Shown piece by piece: positions 41,501 to 50,426 of a DNA stretch of 59,155 bases. The notes below the pieces were generated by a model. The model saw nothing but the letters and a program-made list of their open reading frames with translations, ran no database searches and had not been told where the DNA came from. The first letter of the stretch is position 1, and every line of letters starts with the position of its first letter. The DNA comes from Clostridia bacterium. GTDB lineage: Bacteria; Bacillota; Clostridia; Oscillospirales; CAG-272. The stretch is from positions 1 through 59,155 of the forward strand of contig JAFXFN010000030.1 of the NCBI GenBank assembly GCA_017520505.1, written 5' to 3'. The translations under genes and the position numbers were made by a program.

Positions 41501-44500
41501 CGATATGGTCAGATTTTCAGTAAACGGCTCCATCGTTACGAATTATCCGACCATACTTCCTACCGTAAAGGGAAACGTACGTGTACCTGTATCCGATTAT
41601 ATGGTATCGCTTCCCGGTATACAAAAGGAAATCGAAGTAAATGAATTTGATGAATACGGAACGGTAATCGGCACGAAAAAAATTCAAGCCGTTTCAAGCG
41701 TCAGCACGATGACGTACGAGGACGGCACGTTTGCAGCGGGTGACGTCGGAACGGAAAACCACGTTTACGGCAGAGTCGGTGACCGCATAACGATGCTTGT
41801 GTTCAACGGAAGCGATAAACAGAGAGTTGAATTGACTCTCGGCGGAACCGTTACAAACGGATGCGCATCGACGATGCTTACCGAAACGGCTGTATCGTAT
41901 CCCGACGGCGCACCGTATATAGAAAGCATTAATTACCGTTACGCAAATTCATCAAATAACGATGCAACGAATGAAAATGAAAACTCGATACGCATATTTG
42001 ATGATTCTGTTTCATTCGATGTAATAGTTTCCAATACCTCAAATTCCGAAATAAAGCTTGTTGAAAAGCTTGAATTCGGTCTTTACGAAGTTGCAGGTAC
42101 ACGACTTCGTAAATTTACTGCATTCAACGAAGATGAAACACTTCAGGGCGGTAAATTCAAGCTTACTGTTGAGGGAATGAATCAGGTGTTCCATAACGGC
42201 GACAGACTTCGTGTGCGTGTTATAGAAAGAAAATACGATGATTTCGGCAATCCCTACTCAGTAGCACACCCCGAAATCGAAACAGGCTATTCATTCTACA
42301 TAGAAAATACACTCATATTCCCTAAAACGTATGAGCTTCCCGAATCGGAAGCTGTTAATATCCCGATAATAGGGGCAGCAAGCGCAAGTGTTTCCTCGGG
42401 ACTTCTCAGCTTCTCAAAAACGGAATGGGAAACGGATGAAGTCGGCAGAGCAACGGGATATACCGTTTCGATAAATGCAGACGTGCTGGCGTTCGGTACG
42501 CAGTCGCTCGGAACGAAAGAGAAGCTTGACAAATTGAAGGCTTTGAATCAGGCGGCGAAAAAGGCGCAGGAAAATTACAATGCTATCGGAGCTGTTGAAA
42601 AGAATTTAAAAGACAGTACGATGGCGACCATAGAGGCACTCAAGCAAACGTCTACTCCGGAGCAGAGCGAGAGCATAAACAATAAACTCAGAGATCTTGA
42701 ATATCAGAAGAATGTGTTTGATTCTTACAAAATGGATATGGAGGATGGCGCAGGCGAGCCGCTTTCCGGCTTCAGTAAGGTCAAAACAATGAAATTCAAC
42801 GTTTTGATAATTCTTGCATTTGACTTTATTTACGATCCCGTCAGGGCTGAATACGTATTTTGTTCAGGTACTGCGGGCGTAACGGTTGCGGCAAACTACA
42901 GCCAGAACATCTACACCGTTTTAAACGGAGTTCCCGTGTTCGTTAATTTCACGGGCTCTGTTCAGGGTGATGTATTTGTATATTACCCCTCACACAATGC
43001 GGACAACGTTCTTACTGCAGGAGATTTTGACAAGTATTCCGGCAATATTCATCAAAGACTTGAAAAAACAAACGCCGTCTTCGGCTTGACGGCATCAATT
43101 ATGGCTCAGGCAGGAGCAGGTATGTGCAACGTGCTTTCTATAAGAGGATACGTAAAGTACGGCTTGCAGTTCAGCTTGCCGACGTCTGATTTCGAGAAAA
43201 ACTACGGTGTTTTGCTTTTGGCATCGGGCGGTATAGGAATAGACCTGCTTTGCCTCAGTATAAATTTTGACGTCGGTAATTTCAAATACGGCTTTGGTAT
43301 TTACGAGGGAAAGACGAGCGTGTCGTTCCTCGGTGGAAATGTTGATATTATGTTATCATCAAATGATCCTGTGCACTCGGCTCAAAAGGGAAATGATACA
43401 CAAACGGCAATTCACGAGTATTACACGGGTACGTCTGATATGTCCGACTTCGGATATAACGGATTTATAAAGGCAACCCCCGAGGAAGTAAACAGAAACA
43501 TTCTTCTTGATGATGCGGCAGAGCGTACACGTCCGAAGCTCATACTGTTTGATGACGGAAGCCGTATGCTGTTCTTTATAGGTAACAGAGGAACTACAGG
43601 CACGCTCAATGATATGGCGCTGTTCTATACGGTATACAAAAACGGTGTTTGGAGCAAGCCCCAAATGGTTTCCGATGACGGCACGATGGACACAAATCCC
43701 GCCGTTATCTACAGAAACGGAAAAGCGGCTGTTGCGTGGGTAGATGCCAATAAGACGTTTAATGAAAACGATACAAATTTCGATAAGCTCAATTCGCTCG
43801 GTATATCCGTTGCGGTGTATGAAAACGGCACGTTCAATAAGGAAATGACACTTGTTGACGACGGATTTTTCAACTTTGCACCTCAGCTCAATATCGTTGG
43901 CGATAAGCTGTATTGCAGTTATATGAAGCGTGACATAAGCGACGTGAAGACAGAGGAAGGACTTCTTGACCTTACCGCTACGTATTCAACGATGGCTTAT
44001 GTGAAATGCGATATCCCTACAAGAACGGTAGAGAATGAAGAATTTATCACGGTTCAGCATCCTTTATTGACAGATCCGCTTGTATTTGACTACAAGAGCG
44101 AAACAACGAAGATAAACGGCAAGAATTATATGCTTGCAACGTACACGGTCGACGAGGACTGTGATCTGAATACACATTCTGACCGTGAGCTTTTCCTGAG
44201 CATTACCGATATCGATTCGGATATTACGTATTATCCCATACCGATGACGAACGATATGCTCAGCCAATCAAGCCCCGCACTTACGGATATAGACGGTACG
44301 GTATATCTTACTTGGCTTGAAAACGGAGGAACGTTCAATCTTTTCGACGTAAGCAATATGCTTGAAGGATTGCTTGGCTCTGATTCCTCTGTGTCGTCTG
44401 TATACATACAGAGCGCTGAGAACGGAGATAAGGAATGGTATCGCAAAACAGCAGAGGAGCTCGGAATTGACAAAGAATATTATGAACGCACCTTGTTTGA

Positions 44501-46196
44501 GGAGCTTTACAATAACGACATAAGCTCCGAAAAGGAAAATCTGCAAAAGGATGAGTCATCATCTGTCAGCGTTGCAGATTACCGTCTTGTGACAAACGGC
44601 GATGATATATATATCTTCTATACATCGACAGACACAAAAGAAGGTGATGACGGTATTGAGCTGTTCGGCGCCCGCTACCAGCGTGACGTTTCTGAAAATG
44701 ATGATGAAACGGTTGACGTTGACGATATCGAAATACACGAAAATTGGGGCTTCGGAAAGGCTGTTCAGATAACAGACTACGGCAAGGTCATAGATGAGTT
44801 TGATATTGTTATGACTAAAGATAACGATATATTTGCTGTTTCAAACCATTATGATCACTGGATAGATGATAACGGCAACATACAAAACGGCAAAAATCAG
44901 CTTGTTGAGATCGAATTCAGTCCCAAGGGTTCGATAAGCGTTTTGGGCGATATTACAATTCCCGAAAGTCTTGTTAAGAACACAACGGAAAATATCGTGT
45001 TCACGGTACAAAACGAGGGACTTATAACGACCACAGGCTTTGATTATACCGTAAGTACGGTTAAAAACGGTGTCAAGAATGTAATTGCAAGCGACTCGCT
45101 TGATATGCACCTTGATGCCTCTGAAACATACGAAATAACAGTTCCGTGGATGATTCCCGAAGATATTTCCGATATGTCAATAGAGGTAACCGTAAGCGAG
45201 CACGATGTTGATGTATCAAATCCCGATACGGTTACAAAGGAACTGCGCTGTGAAAGCGTACTTAAAATTTCCGATGACGTAATAAAGTCCGAAAACGGAA
45301 AATATTACGTATATGCAACAGTTAAAAACATCGGAAATAAGGATGCAAAAGCAAGTCTTGGTAAGCTTATAAGGCTTGACGGGGCAAAGGATGCGGAGGT
45401 TTACTGCGAATTTGATATTCCCGCACTTGCATCAGGTGAAAGCTTCAATGCTGTAATCCCATTTGAGCCGTCCGTAGATGATTTCACGTCATTCGGATAT
45501 ATCAATATGAAGCTTGCGACGTATGTTCAAGACAGTGAACATACCTCGAAGACGATTCGGTTTATTCCCGGCGTTCCTGTGTGCGCTGAAATAAACGGTA
45601 TTGACGGAGAAATAAACCTTGCAGAGGGAATGACGTTCGGTGTAAATGCAGTGGCAGCTCCGTGGGATGATCTTTCAGGAAATGTTGTATTCACAACAGA
45701 TGATCCTCTGGTAGCAACGGTTGACGAAAACGGTGTTATAACTGCAAACGGCAACGGTACTGCAACGCTTTGTGCTTATTATCCGAGATGGGGTATTTAC
45801 GCAACAGCGGAAATAAACGTGGAAGGCGATGCGCCGACACCTGTTTATACGGTAACTGTAAACGACGCTGAACACGGCACGGTGACAGTTGATAAGAGCG
45901 AATGTGAGGAAAACGGAACGGTTACGATAACGGTAACACCCGATTTCGGTTATAAAACGGAAAACGTATCGGTAAGCGATGCAAACGGAAACGTTGTTTC
46001 CGTGACTGATAACAAAGACGGTACGTACAGCTTTATTCAACCGTCGCATAACGTCACGGTCGATGTGCTGTTTGTTGTCGATGAGGAAGCGGACAATCCG
46101 CCTACGTTTGACATAATACCGCTTACAGCACTCATAACCGTTATATCATTTGCATCAACGGTGCTTTTAAGCAAAAAGCTTAAAAAAAGATATTAA
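38568..46196 (+). CDS. giant membrane-anchored surface protein (Calx-beta, propeller, CARDB, Ig-like)
   Basis: 2542 residues from ATG 38568 (AAAAGGAG 7 bases upstream). Signal peptide (about 12-42). Then about three Calx-beta-like repeats (about 45-130, 210-285, 288-375; for example FRIYDDEISEGDESFSLLL), and a long region (380-1300) of mixed beta modules that I do not recognise. A helical stretch at about 1320-1400 (AKKAQENYNAIGAVEKNL) and a beta domain follow. Next come a sialidase/propeller-like region (about 1630-2100, NPAVIYRNGKAAVAWVD) and two CARDB-like Ig folds (about 2130-2340). A Big_2-like domain (about 2345-2425) and a final repeat (YTVTVNDAEHGTVTVDKSE) lead to a C-terminal transmembrane helix with a KKLKKRY tail. 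There is no LPxTG. It is an adhesin or anchored enzyme of unknown substrate, with a perfect bidirectional terminator at its end. Confidence 0.85.
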   Translation: MSRKKFAGKEQGFLKRALSFILVFVLMLPVVTESSLPAAAFDHVYFELEAKRIDKNLLPDGNIVYFGTVSATLDESDRYYTVSVYREGDISTSASVDIHTIDMTALYGKDYALVMSGTSEYLSEKNILQTYVEGVLSAEQLLAKGVKLDNSLKQFAENEKTPAKADEKSSLAQLKEEATGEPTRETYPTESVDMIQSMVNGITPEVMNELDHSSSVTVNFKPGEDEKKVSFRIYDDEISEGDESFSLLLTDAVGVEVCEVPSVSVTVKDNEPVLRSEISFTKADYDSKGETVTLELERTGAEYSLVDMRIFTSGKTAKAGVNYEALDTTLAFMPYEMNKKVKLNVAGEGTFTVTLDSFKACTAGETVSAEINISKQNGAPELLTAENMSTFTIHLGETVNGAQKMYTVEYKQGEPTGRIMDTSYDPPIEVGCYYFALPHNNNGIFHYDGSQYSGDTPGFMGTLECKYVDTGTQHTSYGDLAYYSGYTRNTGKVWTHSDLKMPGVYYQYVAGDIESTSNFGGGQKFRINSTSLGKNCYTGGKFGRNLTSVFIKLDNIQSTANNKMFHVSFDSIDDNKNRTPKSYLRVYGVAAMYKRYVISISDPDQMSYLTGNVNNGEPERAMFTPVQMTVKCGAQTAIGAGQTRDIFANPEAESTNLVFTENEVKVNGNSGKFGILKGYKITINPDAGANSVTVTYPDDLLKYLDNKTINKDDGTDYSSSSVEKQKKKILENLTTVPYDRYFIDWIDSLQKEVIGYNLGYYQRLHFKPIYDYETVNVKVVGASGGVDASFVGAYVSQRGDYVFHAGDVLDLRSVSNDMHYRAVGYEYSTDKGTNYYRFPGLSTLCLMNGKTEGYYIRPAVDENDNRIEIKFKNGAEKYFTVNGIEYQGLIDDASLDGKNILSIKKFGNDILEKMNPTVGEIYTIDIVSNADSDEYVYIPVITDNMTGEVYKTKQFHFEARSNKDDNILTVDFEKVLKSDMVRFSVNGSIVTNYPTILPTVKGNVRVPVSDYMVSLPGIQKEIEVNEFDEYGTVIGTKKIQAVSSVSTMTYEDGTFAAGDVGTENHVYGRVGDRITMLVFNGSDKQRVELTLGGTVTNGCASTMLTETAVSYPDGAPYIESINYRYANSSNNDATNENENSIRIFDDSVSFDVIVSNTSNSEIKLVEKLEFGLYEVAGTRLRKFTAFNEDETLQGGKFKLTVEGMNQVFHNGDRLRVRVIERKYDDFGNPYSVAHPEIETGYSFYIENTLIFPKTYELPESEAVNIPIIGAASASVSSGLLSFSKTEWETDEVGRATGYTVSINADVLAFGTQSLGTKEKLDKLKALNQAAKKAQENYNAIGAVEKNLKDSTMATIEALKQTSTPEQSESINNKLRDLEYQKNVFDSYKMDMEDGAGEPLSGFSKVKTMKFNVLIILAFDFIYDPVRAEYVFCSGTAGVTVAANYSQNIYTVLNGVPVFVNFTGSVQGDVFVYYPSHNADNVLTAGDFDKYSGNIHQRLEKTNAVFGLTASIMAQAGAGMCNVLSIRGYVKYGLQFSLPTSDFEKNYGVLLLASGGIGIDLLCLSINFDVGNFKYGFGIYEGKTSVSFLGGNVDIMLSSNDPVHSAQKGNDTQTAIHEYYTGTSDMSDFGYNGFIKATPEEVNRNILLDDAAERTRPKLILFDDGSRMLFFIGNRGTTGTLNDMALFYTVYKNGVWSKPQMVSDDGTMDTNPAVIYRNGKAAVAWVDANKTFNENDTNFDKLNSLGISVAVYENGTFNKEMTLVDDGFFNFAPQLNIVGDKLYCSYMKRDISDVKTEEGLLDLTATYSTMAYVKCDIPTRTVENEEFITVQHPLLTDPLVFDYKSETTKINGKNYMLATYTVDEDCDLNTHSDRELFLSITDIDSDITYYPIPMTNDMLSQSSPALTDIDGTVYLTWLENGGTFNLFDVSNMLEGLLGSDSSVSSVYIQSAENGDKEWYRKTAEELGIDKEYYERTLFEELYNNDISSEKENLQKDESSSVSVADYRLVTNGDDIYIFYTSTDTKEGDDGIELFGARYQRDVSENDDETVDVDDIEIHENWGFGKAVQITDYGKVIDEFDIVMTKDNDIFAVSNHYDHWIDDNGNIQNGKNQLVEIEFSPKGSISVLGDITIPESLVKNTTENIVFTVQNEGLITTTGFDYTVSTVKNGVKNVIASDSLDMHLDASETYEITVPWMIPEDISDMSIEVTVSEHDVDVSNPDTVTKELRCESVLKISDDVIKSENGKYYVYATVKNIGNKDAKASLGKLIRLDGAKDAEVYCEFDIPALASGESFNAVIPFEPSVDDFTSFGYINMKLATYVQDSEHTSKTIRFIPGVPVCAEINGIDGEINLAEGMTFGVNAVAAPWDDLSGNVVFTTDDPLVATVDENGVITANGNGTATLCAYYPRWGIYATAEINVEGDAPTPVYTVTVNDAEHGTVTVDKSECEENGTVTITVTPDFGYKTENVSVSDANGNVVSVTDNKDGTYSFIQPSHNVTVDVLFVVDEEADNPPTFDIIPLTALITVISFASTVLLSKKLKKRY

Positions 46197-46202
46197 AAAA
46201 AT

Positions 46203-46237
46203 AAAACGACGGAATTCATTTTGAATTCCGTCGTTTT
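46203..46237. terminator. bidirectional terminator after the giant protein
   Basis: AAAACGACGGAATTCA (46203-46218), loop TTT, TGAATTCCGTCGTTTT (46222-46237): 16 perfect pairs. It also contains the last codons and stop of the minus-strand DUF4298 gene. Confidence 0.9.
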
Positions 46238-46497
46238 TTATCTATATCACATAAAAGATTGTAAAGCGTGTCCTCGGAAAGTACACCGCAGCGGAGCTTT
46301 TTCGGAAGCTCTCCGCGCTCACATTTTTCAAAGTCTGACAGCCATACTCCCGACTCCATATAATCAGCAAGTATTTTCACGTTCTCCGTCATTTTTTTGT
46401 TATCCCGAAAATTTTCGGAATTTCCAAACGCATAAATAACCTCGTTCATCAGGTTTTCCATTCGTCTTATTCTTTTTACTATATATTTCGTCTTCAT
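46216..46497 (-). CDS. DUF4298 domain-containing small protein
   Basis: 93 residues, soluble. The DUF4298 pattern is visible: RRMENLMNEVIYAFG, KKMTENVKILADYMESGVWLSDFE, then KCERGELPKKLRCGVLSEDTLYNLL. The C-terminus (DKKRRNSK) and stop are encoded inside the terminator hairpin shared with the giant protein gene, an economical overlap. Function unknown; the predicted fold is a helical bundle. The leader has AAGGAG before ATG 46497. It stands alone on the minus strand. Confidence 0.82.
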   Translation of the reverse strand: MKTKYIVKRIRRMENLMNEVIYAFGNSENFRDNKKMTENVKILADYMESGVWLSDFEKCERGELPKKLRCGVLSEDTLYNLLCDIDKKRRNSK

Positions 46498-46588
46498 GTA
46501 AAATCTCCTTGACTATAAAGGCCTATCGTGTTATAATTATTTTAACTTATAAAACTGTATATGTCAAGTCGTTTAATACGGAGGTTCT

Positions 46589-47584
46589 ATGTATAAGGCT
46601 GATAATGAAAGATACGAAAAAATTTCTTATAACCGATGCGGAAACAGCGGATTGAAGCTGCCCGGTGTTTCGCTCGGCTTGTGGCACAATTTCGGTGATA
46701 ATGCAGATTTTGAAAATATGAAAAAAATGTGCTTTACCGCATTTGATAACGGTATAACACATTTTGATCTTGCAAACAATTACGGTCCCTGCCCGGGGGC
46801 TGCCGAGATCAATTTCGGTAAAATACTGAATTCGGAAATGAAAGCATACCGTGACGAGCTTATCATAAGCACAAAAGCGGGTTACACAATGTGGGACGGT
46901 CCTTACGGTGACTTCGGAAGCCGTAAATATCTCATTGCAAGTCTTGAACAGAGCCTTATGAGAATGCGGCTTGATTACGTTGATATATTTTATCACCACC
47001 GTCCCGATCCCGAAACCCCGCTTGAAGAAACGATGGGAGCGCTTGACAGCATCGTTAAAAGCGGCAAAGCGCTTTATGCAGGGCTTTCAAATTACGACGG
47101 TGAAAGAATGAAAAGGGCGTCTGAAATACTCAAGGAGCTTAAATGTCCGTTTATAATAAATCAGAACAGATACAGTATATTCAACAGAACCGTCGAGGAA
47201 AACGGAGCACTCGCAACGTCATCCGAAATCGGCTGCGGAATGATTGCATTTTCACCTCTTGCGCAGGGGCTTTTGACAAACAGATATATAAACGGAATTC
47301 CAAATGACAGCAGAGTAAAAACAGACGGACGTTTTTTAAATGAAAGCTCTGTAACACCCGAAATTATAGAAAAAATTAAAAAGCTTGATAAGCTTGCAAA
47401 GCAAAGAGGCGAAACGCTCGCACAGACCGCACTCAAATGGGTGCTTTCAAAAAAGGGAATAGTGAGCGTTCTTGTCGGAGCATCAAAGCCCGAGCAGATA
47501 ACAGACAATATAAAAGCATTGAGCGGCGCATATTTCAGTGCAGAGGAGCTTAAGCTTATAGATGATATCTGCGACGGAAAATGA
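46589..47584 (+). CDS. aldo/keto reductase (YghZ/L-glyceraldehyde-3-phosphate reductase-like)
   Basis: 331 residues. A beta-barrel with the catalytic tetrad: Asp and Tyr in FDLANNYGP, Lys in ISTKAGY, and His in FYHHRPDPETP. The N-terminus NRCGNSGLKLPGVSLGLWHNFG and the middle GALDSIVKSGKALYAGLSNY match the YghZ/Kv-beta subgroup, and SPLAQGLLTNRYINGIP with the C-terminal SVLVGASKPEQITDN bind NADP. It reduces aldehydes such as L-glyceraldehyde 3-phosphate or methylglyoxal in the cytoplasm. The leader CGGAGGTTCT precedes ATG. It is an isolated gene. Confidence 0.92.
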   Translation: MYKADNERYEKISYNRCGNSGLKLPGVSLGLWHNFGDNADFENMKKMCFTAFDNGITHFDLANNYGPCPGAAEINFGKILNSEMKAYRDELIISTKAGYTMWDGPYGDFGSRKYLIASLEQSLMRMRLDYVDIFYHHRPDPETPLEETMGALDSIVKSGKALYAGLSNYDGERMKRASEILKELKCPFIINQNRYSIFNRTVEENGALATSSEIGCGMIAFSPLAQGLLTNRYINGIPNDSRVKTDGRFLNESSVTPEIIEKIKKLDKLAKQRGETLAQTALKWVLSKKGIVSVLVGASKPEQITDNIKALSGAYFSAEELKLIDDICDGK

Positions 47585-47610
47585 TACAATAATATATTAA
47601 TAAAAAAAGC

Positions 47611-47639
47611 TTGAAATTAAGAATGTTTTGTGATATGAT
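47611..47639 (+). promoter_or_regulatory. promoter of the small conserved gene
   Basis: TTGAAA (47611-47616), 17-base spacer ending TGA (extended -10), TATGAT (47634-47639), 28 bases before ATG 47668. Confidence 0.72.
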
Positions 47640-47667
47640 AATCGAAAAATGATATAGGAGGGTAGAA

Positions 47668-47898
47668 ATGAAAAAAATAATCTGTAAGGTTGAGTATGAT
47701 ACGGAAGCATCAGAGCTTCTTAAAAAATACACACAAGGATATTTCGGTGATCCCGAGGGATATGAAGAATCCCTTTACGTAACAGCGGGCGGCAAGTATT
47801 TTCTTTACGTAAACGGCGGAGAAAAGTCGATCCATCCTGCTGAAAACATTACCAGAATGTCAGCGGCAAAGGCTGAAGAATGGAAAGCAAGTCACTAA
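47668..47898 (+). CDS. small conserved protein of unknown function
   Basis: 76 residues, soluble. Patterns KYTQGYFGDPEGYEESLY, FLYVNGGEKS and RMSAAKAEEW suggest a small beta protein that I have seen repeatedly in Clostridia without an assigned role. ATAGGAGGG precedes ATG, and a good promoter lies upstream. A perfect terminator begins just after the stop. No motif gives a function. Confidence 0.8.
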   Translation: MKKIICKVEYDTEASELLKKYTQGYFGDPEGYEESLYVTAGGKYFLYVNGGEKSIHPAENITRMSAAKAEEWKASH

Positions 47899-47933
47899 AA
47901 AATAATCCGCATCGTGTGATGCGGATTATTTTT
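47897..47933. terminator. bidirectional terminator
   Basis: AAAAAATAATCCGCATC (47897-47913), loop GTGT, GATGCGGATTATTTTT (47918-47933), at the end of the small gene and opposite the ElaA gene. Confidence 0.88.
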
Positions 47934-48369
47934 ATATATTCTTGTACATCATAACGTGAGGAATCCCGTCCTCGATATATTTTTTGTCAGTTGCTGTAAA
48001 ACCGCATTTTTCATAAAATCCCTGCGCCTGTATCTGCGCACCTATTGAAACGGTATCTGCGGAATATTTTTCCCGTGCTACCTCAAGTGCTTCCAGCATA
48101 AGCTTTTTGCCAAGCCCCGTACCTCTTGCAACGGTAATTACTCTGCCAATGGTAACGTTTTCGTAGATAAGTCCCTTTGGCGCAACTCTGCAATAAGCAA
48201 GGATTTTGCCGTTTTCGCTGAAAAATATGTGGTGACAGTCAAAATCCTTTCCGTCAAGGTCCTGATATGCGCAGTTTTGTTCTACGGTGAAAATTTCTAT
48301 GCGTGCCTGCATTATACTGTAAAGCTCATATATTGTAAGCTCATCAAATTTTTTAATCGTCAATTTCAT
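47932..48369 (-). CDS. ElaA-like GNAT acetyltransferase
   Basis: 145 residues. A complete GNAT fold: FDELTIYELYSIMQARIEIF as the start, FSENGKILAYCRV, then the acetyl-CoA loop in VTIGRVITVARGTGLGKKLM and the C-terminal QGFYEKCGFTATDKKYIEDGI, all as in ElaA. It transfers an acetyl group from acetyl-CoA to an amine or protein N-terminus; the substrate is not known. ATG 48369 has CGGAG 6 bases upstream. It shares a terminator with the small conserved gene. Confidence 0.9.
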   Translation of the reverse strand: MKLTIKKFDELTIYELYSIMQARIEIFTVEQNCAYQDLDGKDFDCHHIFFSENGKILAYCRVAPKGLIYENVTIGRVITVARGTGLGKKLMLEALEVAREKYSADTVSIGAQIQAQGFYEKCGFTATDKKYIEDGIPHVMMYKNI

Positions 48370-48557
48370 ATTTTTCTCCGTTATTTTATATTTTTCTCAT
48401 TTATTTTATTACATTTTTATCTCCTTGTCAACATAAAAATATAAAATTTGACAGCACTTGTGCTAATAAATGTTAACAGTGTTTTTACATATTTTTTTTA
48501 CGGTGCTTTTTTTTAAAATGTAAAATTGTGTTAATCATAATTAAAGGAGATTTACTT

Positions 48558-50318
48558 ATGGATGTAAACGCAATTTTTTCTATGATTGTAGGTCTTGTCG
48601 GAGGTCTTGCCTTTTTCCTTTACGGTATGACGGTTATGTCAAACGGACTTGAAAAAATGGCAGGCGGTAAGCTTGAAAGGGCGTTGAATACGCTCACATC
48701 AAGCACCACAAGAGGTATTTTGCTCGGTGCCGGTATCACCATTGCCATTCAGTCGTCATCGGCATTCACGGTAATGCTCGTCGGACTTGTAAACTCGGGT
48801 GTTATGCAGTTCTCGCAAACTGTAAGCGCTATTATGGGTTCTAACATCGGTACGACACTTACTGCTTGGCTTTTGTCGCTTGCGGGAATTGAGGATACAA
48901 GCGGTAATATCTTTTTAAGTATGCTGAAGCCGTCAAACTTCTCGGCTGTTTTGGCTCTCATCGGTGTCGTTATGATAATGATGTCGAAAAGCCCCAAAAA
49001 AAGGGACATCGGAAGTATACTCGTAGGCTTTGCCGTTCTTATGTTCGGTATGTCGCTTATGGGTGATGCTATGGAACCGCTTTCGGAATCCGAATCATTT
49101 GCCCAAGTGCTTGTAATGTTCAATAATCCCGTTATCGGTGTTGTTGTAGGCGCATTGTTTACAGGTATTATTCAAAGCTCGGCGGCATCAGTGGCGATAC
49201 TTCAGTCACTTGCTTTAACGGGAAATATCACGTTTGCTATGGCAATTCCGATAATTATGGGACAAAATATCGGTACTTGTGTAACGTCTCTCATTTCAAG
49301 TATCGGTGTTACGAAAAATGCGAAGCGTGTTGCGGTCATCCATATTTCATTCAATATAATCGGTACGTTTGTAATACTTGTTGCATACAGTCTTGTAGAC
49401 TATCTTGTAAGCCTTGCATTCCTCGATACAGCAATAGATGCGTTTGGTATTGCCGTTGTACACAGTATATTTAATGTCACAACGACGCTGCTGCTGTTGC
49501 CGTTTGGTAAGCTTCTTATCAAGCTTGCAGAGGTCGTTGTCAAGGGTGATGATAAGGTTGTTGAAGCACCCCTCATTGATGAGCGTTTGCTTAACACTCC
49601 CTCGTTTGCTATTCCCGAATGTAATAACGTGACGGTAGATATGGCAAAGCTTTCGGTTAAGACGATCAAGGATGCGATCTCCTTGGTCAACAAATTTGAC
49701 AAGAAGACGGCAGATTCGGTATACGAATTGGAAAGTGACATCGACAAATACGAGGACCAGCTCGGCTCGTATCTTGTCAAGCTGTCAAGTAAGGATCTTA
49801 CTTATTCCGACAGCCGCCAGATTTCAAAGCTTCTCCGTGCAATAGGAGATTTTGAAAGAATCGGCGACCACGCAGTAAATATTGTAGATACACTCACAGA
49901 GATGAAAGAAAAGAAGATTTCATTCTCCGAGCAGGCAAACCAGGAAATAGGTATTTTGAAGTTTGCGCTTGATGAAATAATCGACATAACGTACAGAGCA
50001 TTTTCAGAAAACAACGTGCTGGCGGCAGCTGACGTTGAACCTCTTGAGGAACGTATAGATGACCTCATTCTCGACATCAAGACGAAGCATATCGACCGTT
50101 TGCAGAACGGAGCTTGTACAATAGAGCTCGGTTTTGTTCTCTCAGATCTGCTTACAAACTTTGAACGTGTGTCTGACCATTGCTCAAATATCGCCGTAAC
50201 GCTTATTGATATTTCTGGCGAAAAGGGTGTACATAAGTACCTTGATGAAGTCAAATCGGGTATCAACACAGCATTTTCAGAAAAGTACGAAATGTACAAA
50301 AACAAATATTCAATATAA
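48558..50318 (+). CDS. Na/Pi cotransporter (NptA-like) with PhoU-like tail
   Basis: 586 residues from ATG 48558 (TAAAGGAGA upstream; a longer frame at 48528 lacks a site). Two repeats of the NaPi-II fold with the QSSSAFTVML and QSSAASVAIL motifs that form the substrate site, about eight to ten membrane helices over residues 1-330, and a cytoplasmic PhoU-like helical domain (about 355-560, with GDFERIGDHAVNIV and FERVSDHCSNIAVTL). It imports phosphate using the sodium gradient; the PhoU part regulates it. The leader contains a possible -35 TTGACA (48448-48453) but no strong -10. A terminator lies 54 bases after the stop. Confidence 0.92.
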   Translation: MDVNAIFSMIVGLVGGLAFFLYGMTVMSNGLEKMAGGKLERALNTLTSSTTRGILLGAGITIAIQSSSAFTVMLVGLVNSGVMQFSQTVSAIMGSNIGTTLTAWLLSLAGIEDTSGNIFLSMLKPSNFSAVLALIGVVMIMMSKSPKKRDIGSILVGFAVLMFGMSLMGDAMEPLSESESFAQVLVMFNNPVIGVVVGALFTGIIQSSAASVAILQSLALTGNITFAMAIPIIMGQNIGTCVTSLISSIGVTKNAKRVAVIHISFNIIGTFVILVAYSLVDYLVSLAFLDTAIDAFGIAVVHSIFNVTTTLLLLPFGKLLIKLAEVVVKGDDKVVEAPLIDERLLNTPSFAIPECNNVTVDMAKLSVKTIKDAISLVNKFDKKTADSVYELESDIDKYEDQLGSYLVKLSSKDLTYSDSRQISKLLRAIGDFERIGDHAVNIVDTLTEMKEKKISFSEQANQEIGILKFALDEIIDITYRAFSENNVLAAADVEPLEERIDDLILDIKTKHIDRLQNGACTIELGFVLSDLLTNFERVSDHCSNIAVTLIDISGEKGVHKYLDEVKSGINTAFSEKYEMYKNKYSI

Positions 50319-50372
50319 AACGAACAATAAAAAGCAGGGCATCGCCTCTGCATTCTTAGCGGAGAAATAACT

Positions 50373-50410
50373 AACACCACCAAAGATTTTTCTTTGGCGG
50401 TGTTGTTTTT
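50373..50410 (+). terminator. terminator of the Na/Pi cotransporter gene
   Basis: AACACCACCAAAGA (50373-50386), loop TTTT, TCTTTGGCGGTGTT (50391-50404), one mismatch, then GTTTTT. Confidence 0.88.
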
Positions 50411-50426
50411 ATGAGGCAAACTTACG

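Noticed and set aside
48448..48476. Promoter for the Na/Pi gene
   Set aside because: TTGACA is present, but the 17-base position reads TGTTAA, a weak -10, so it is only mentioned in the gene entry.
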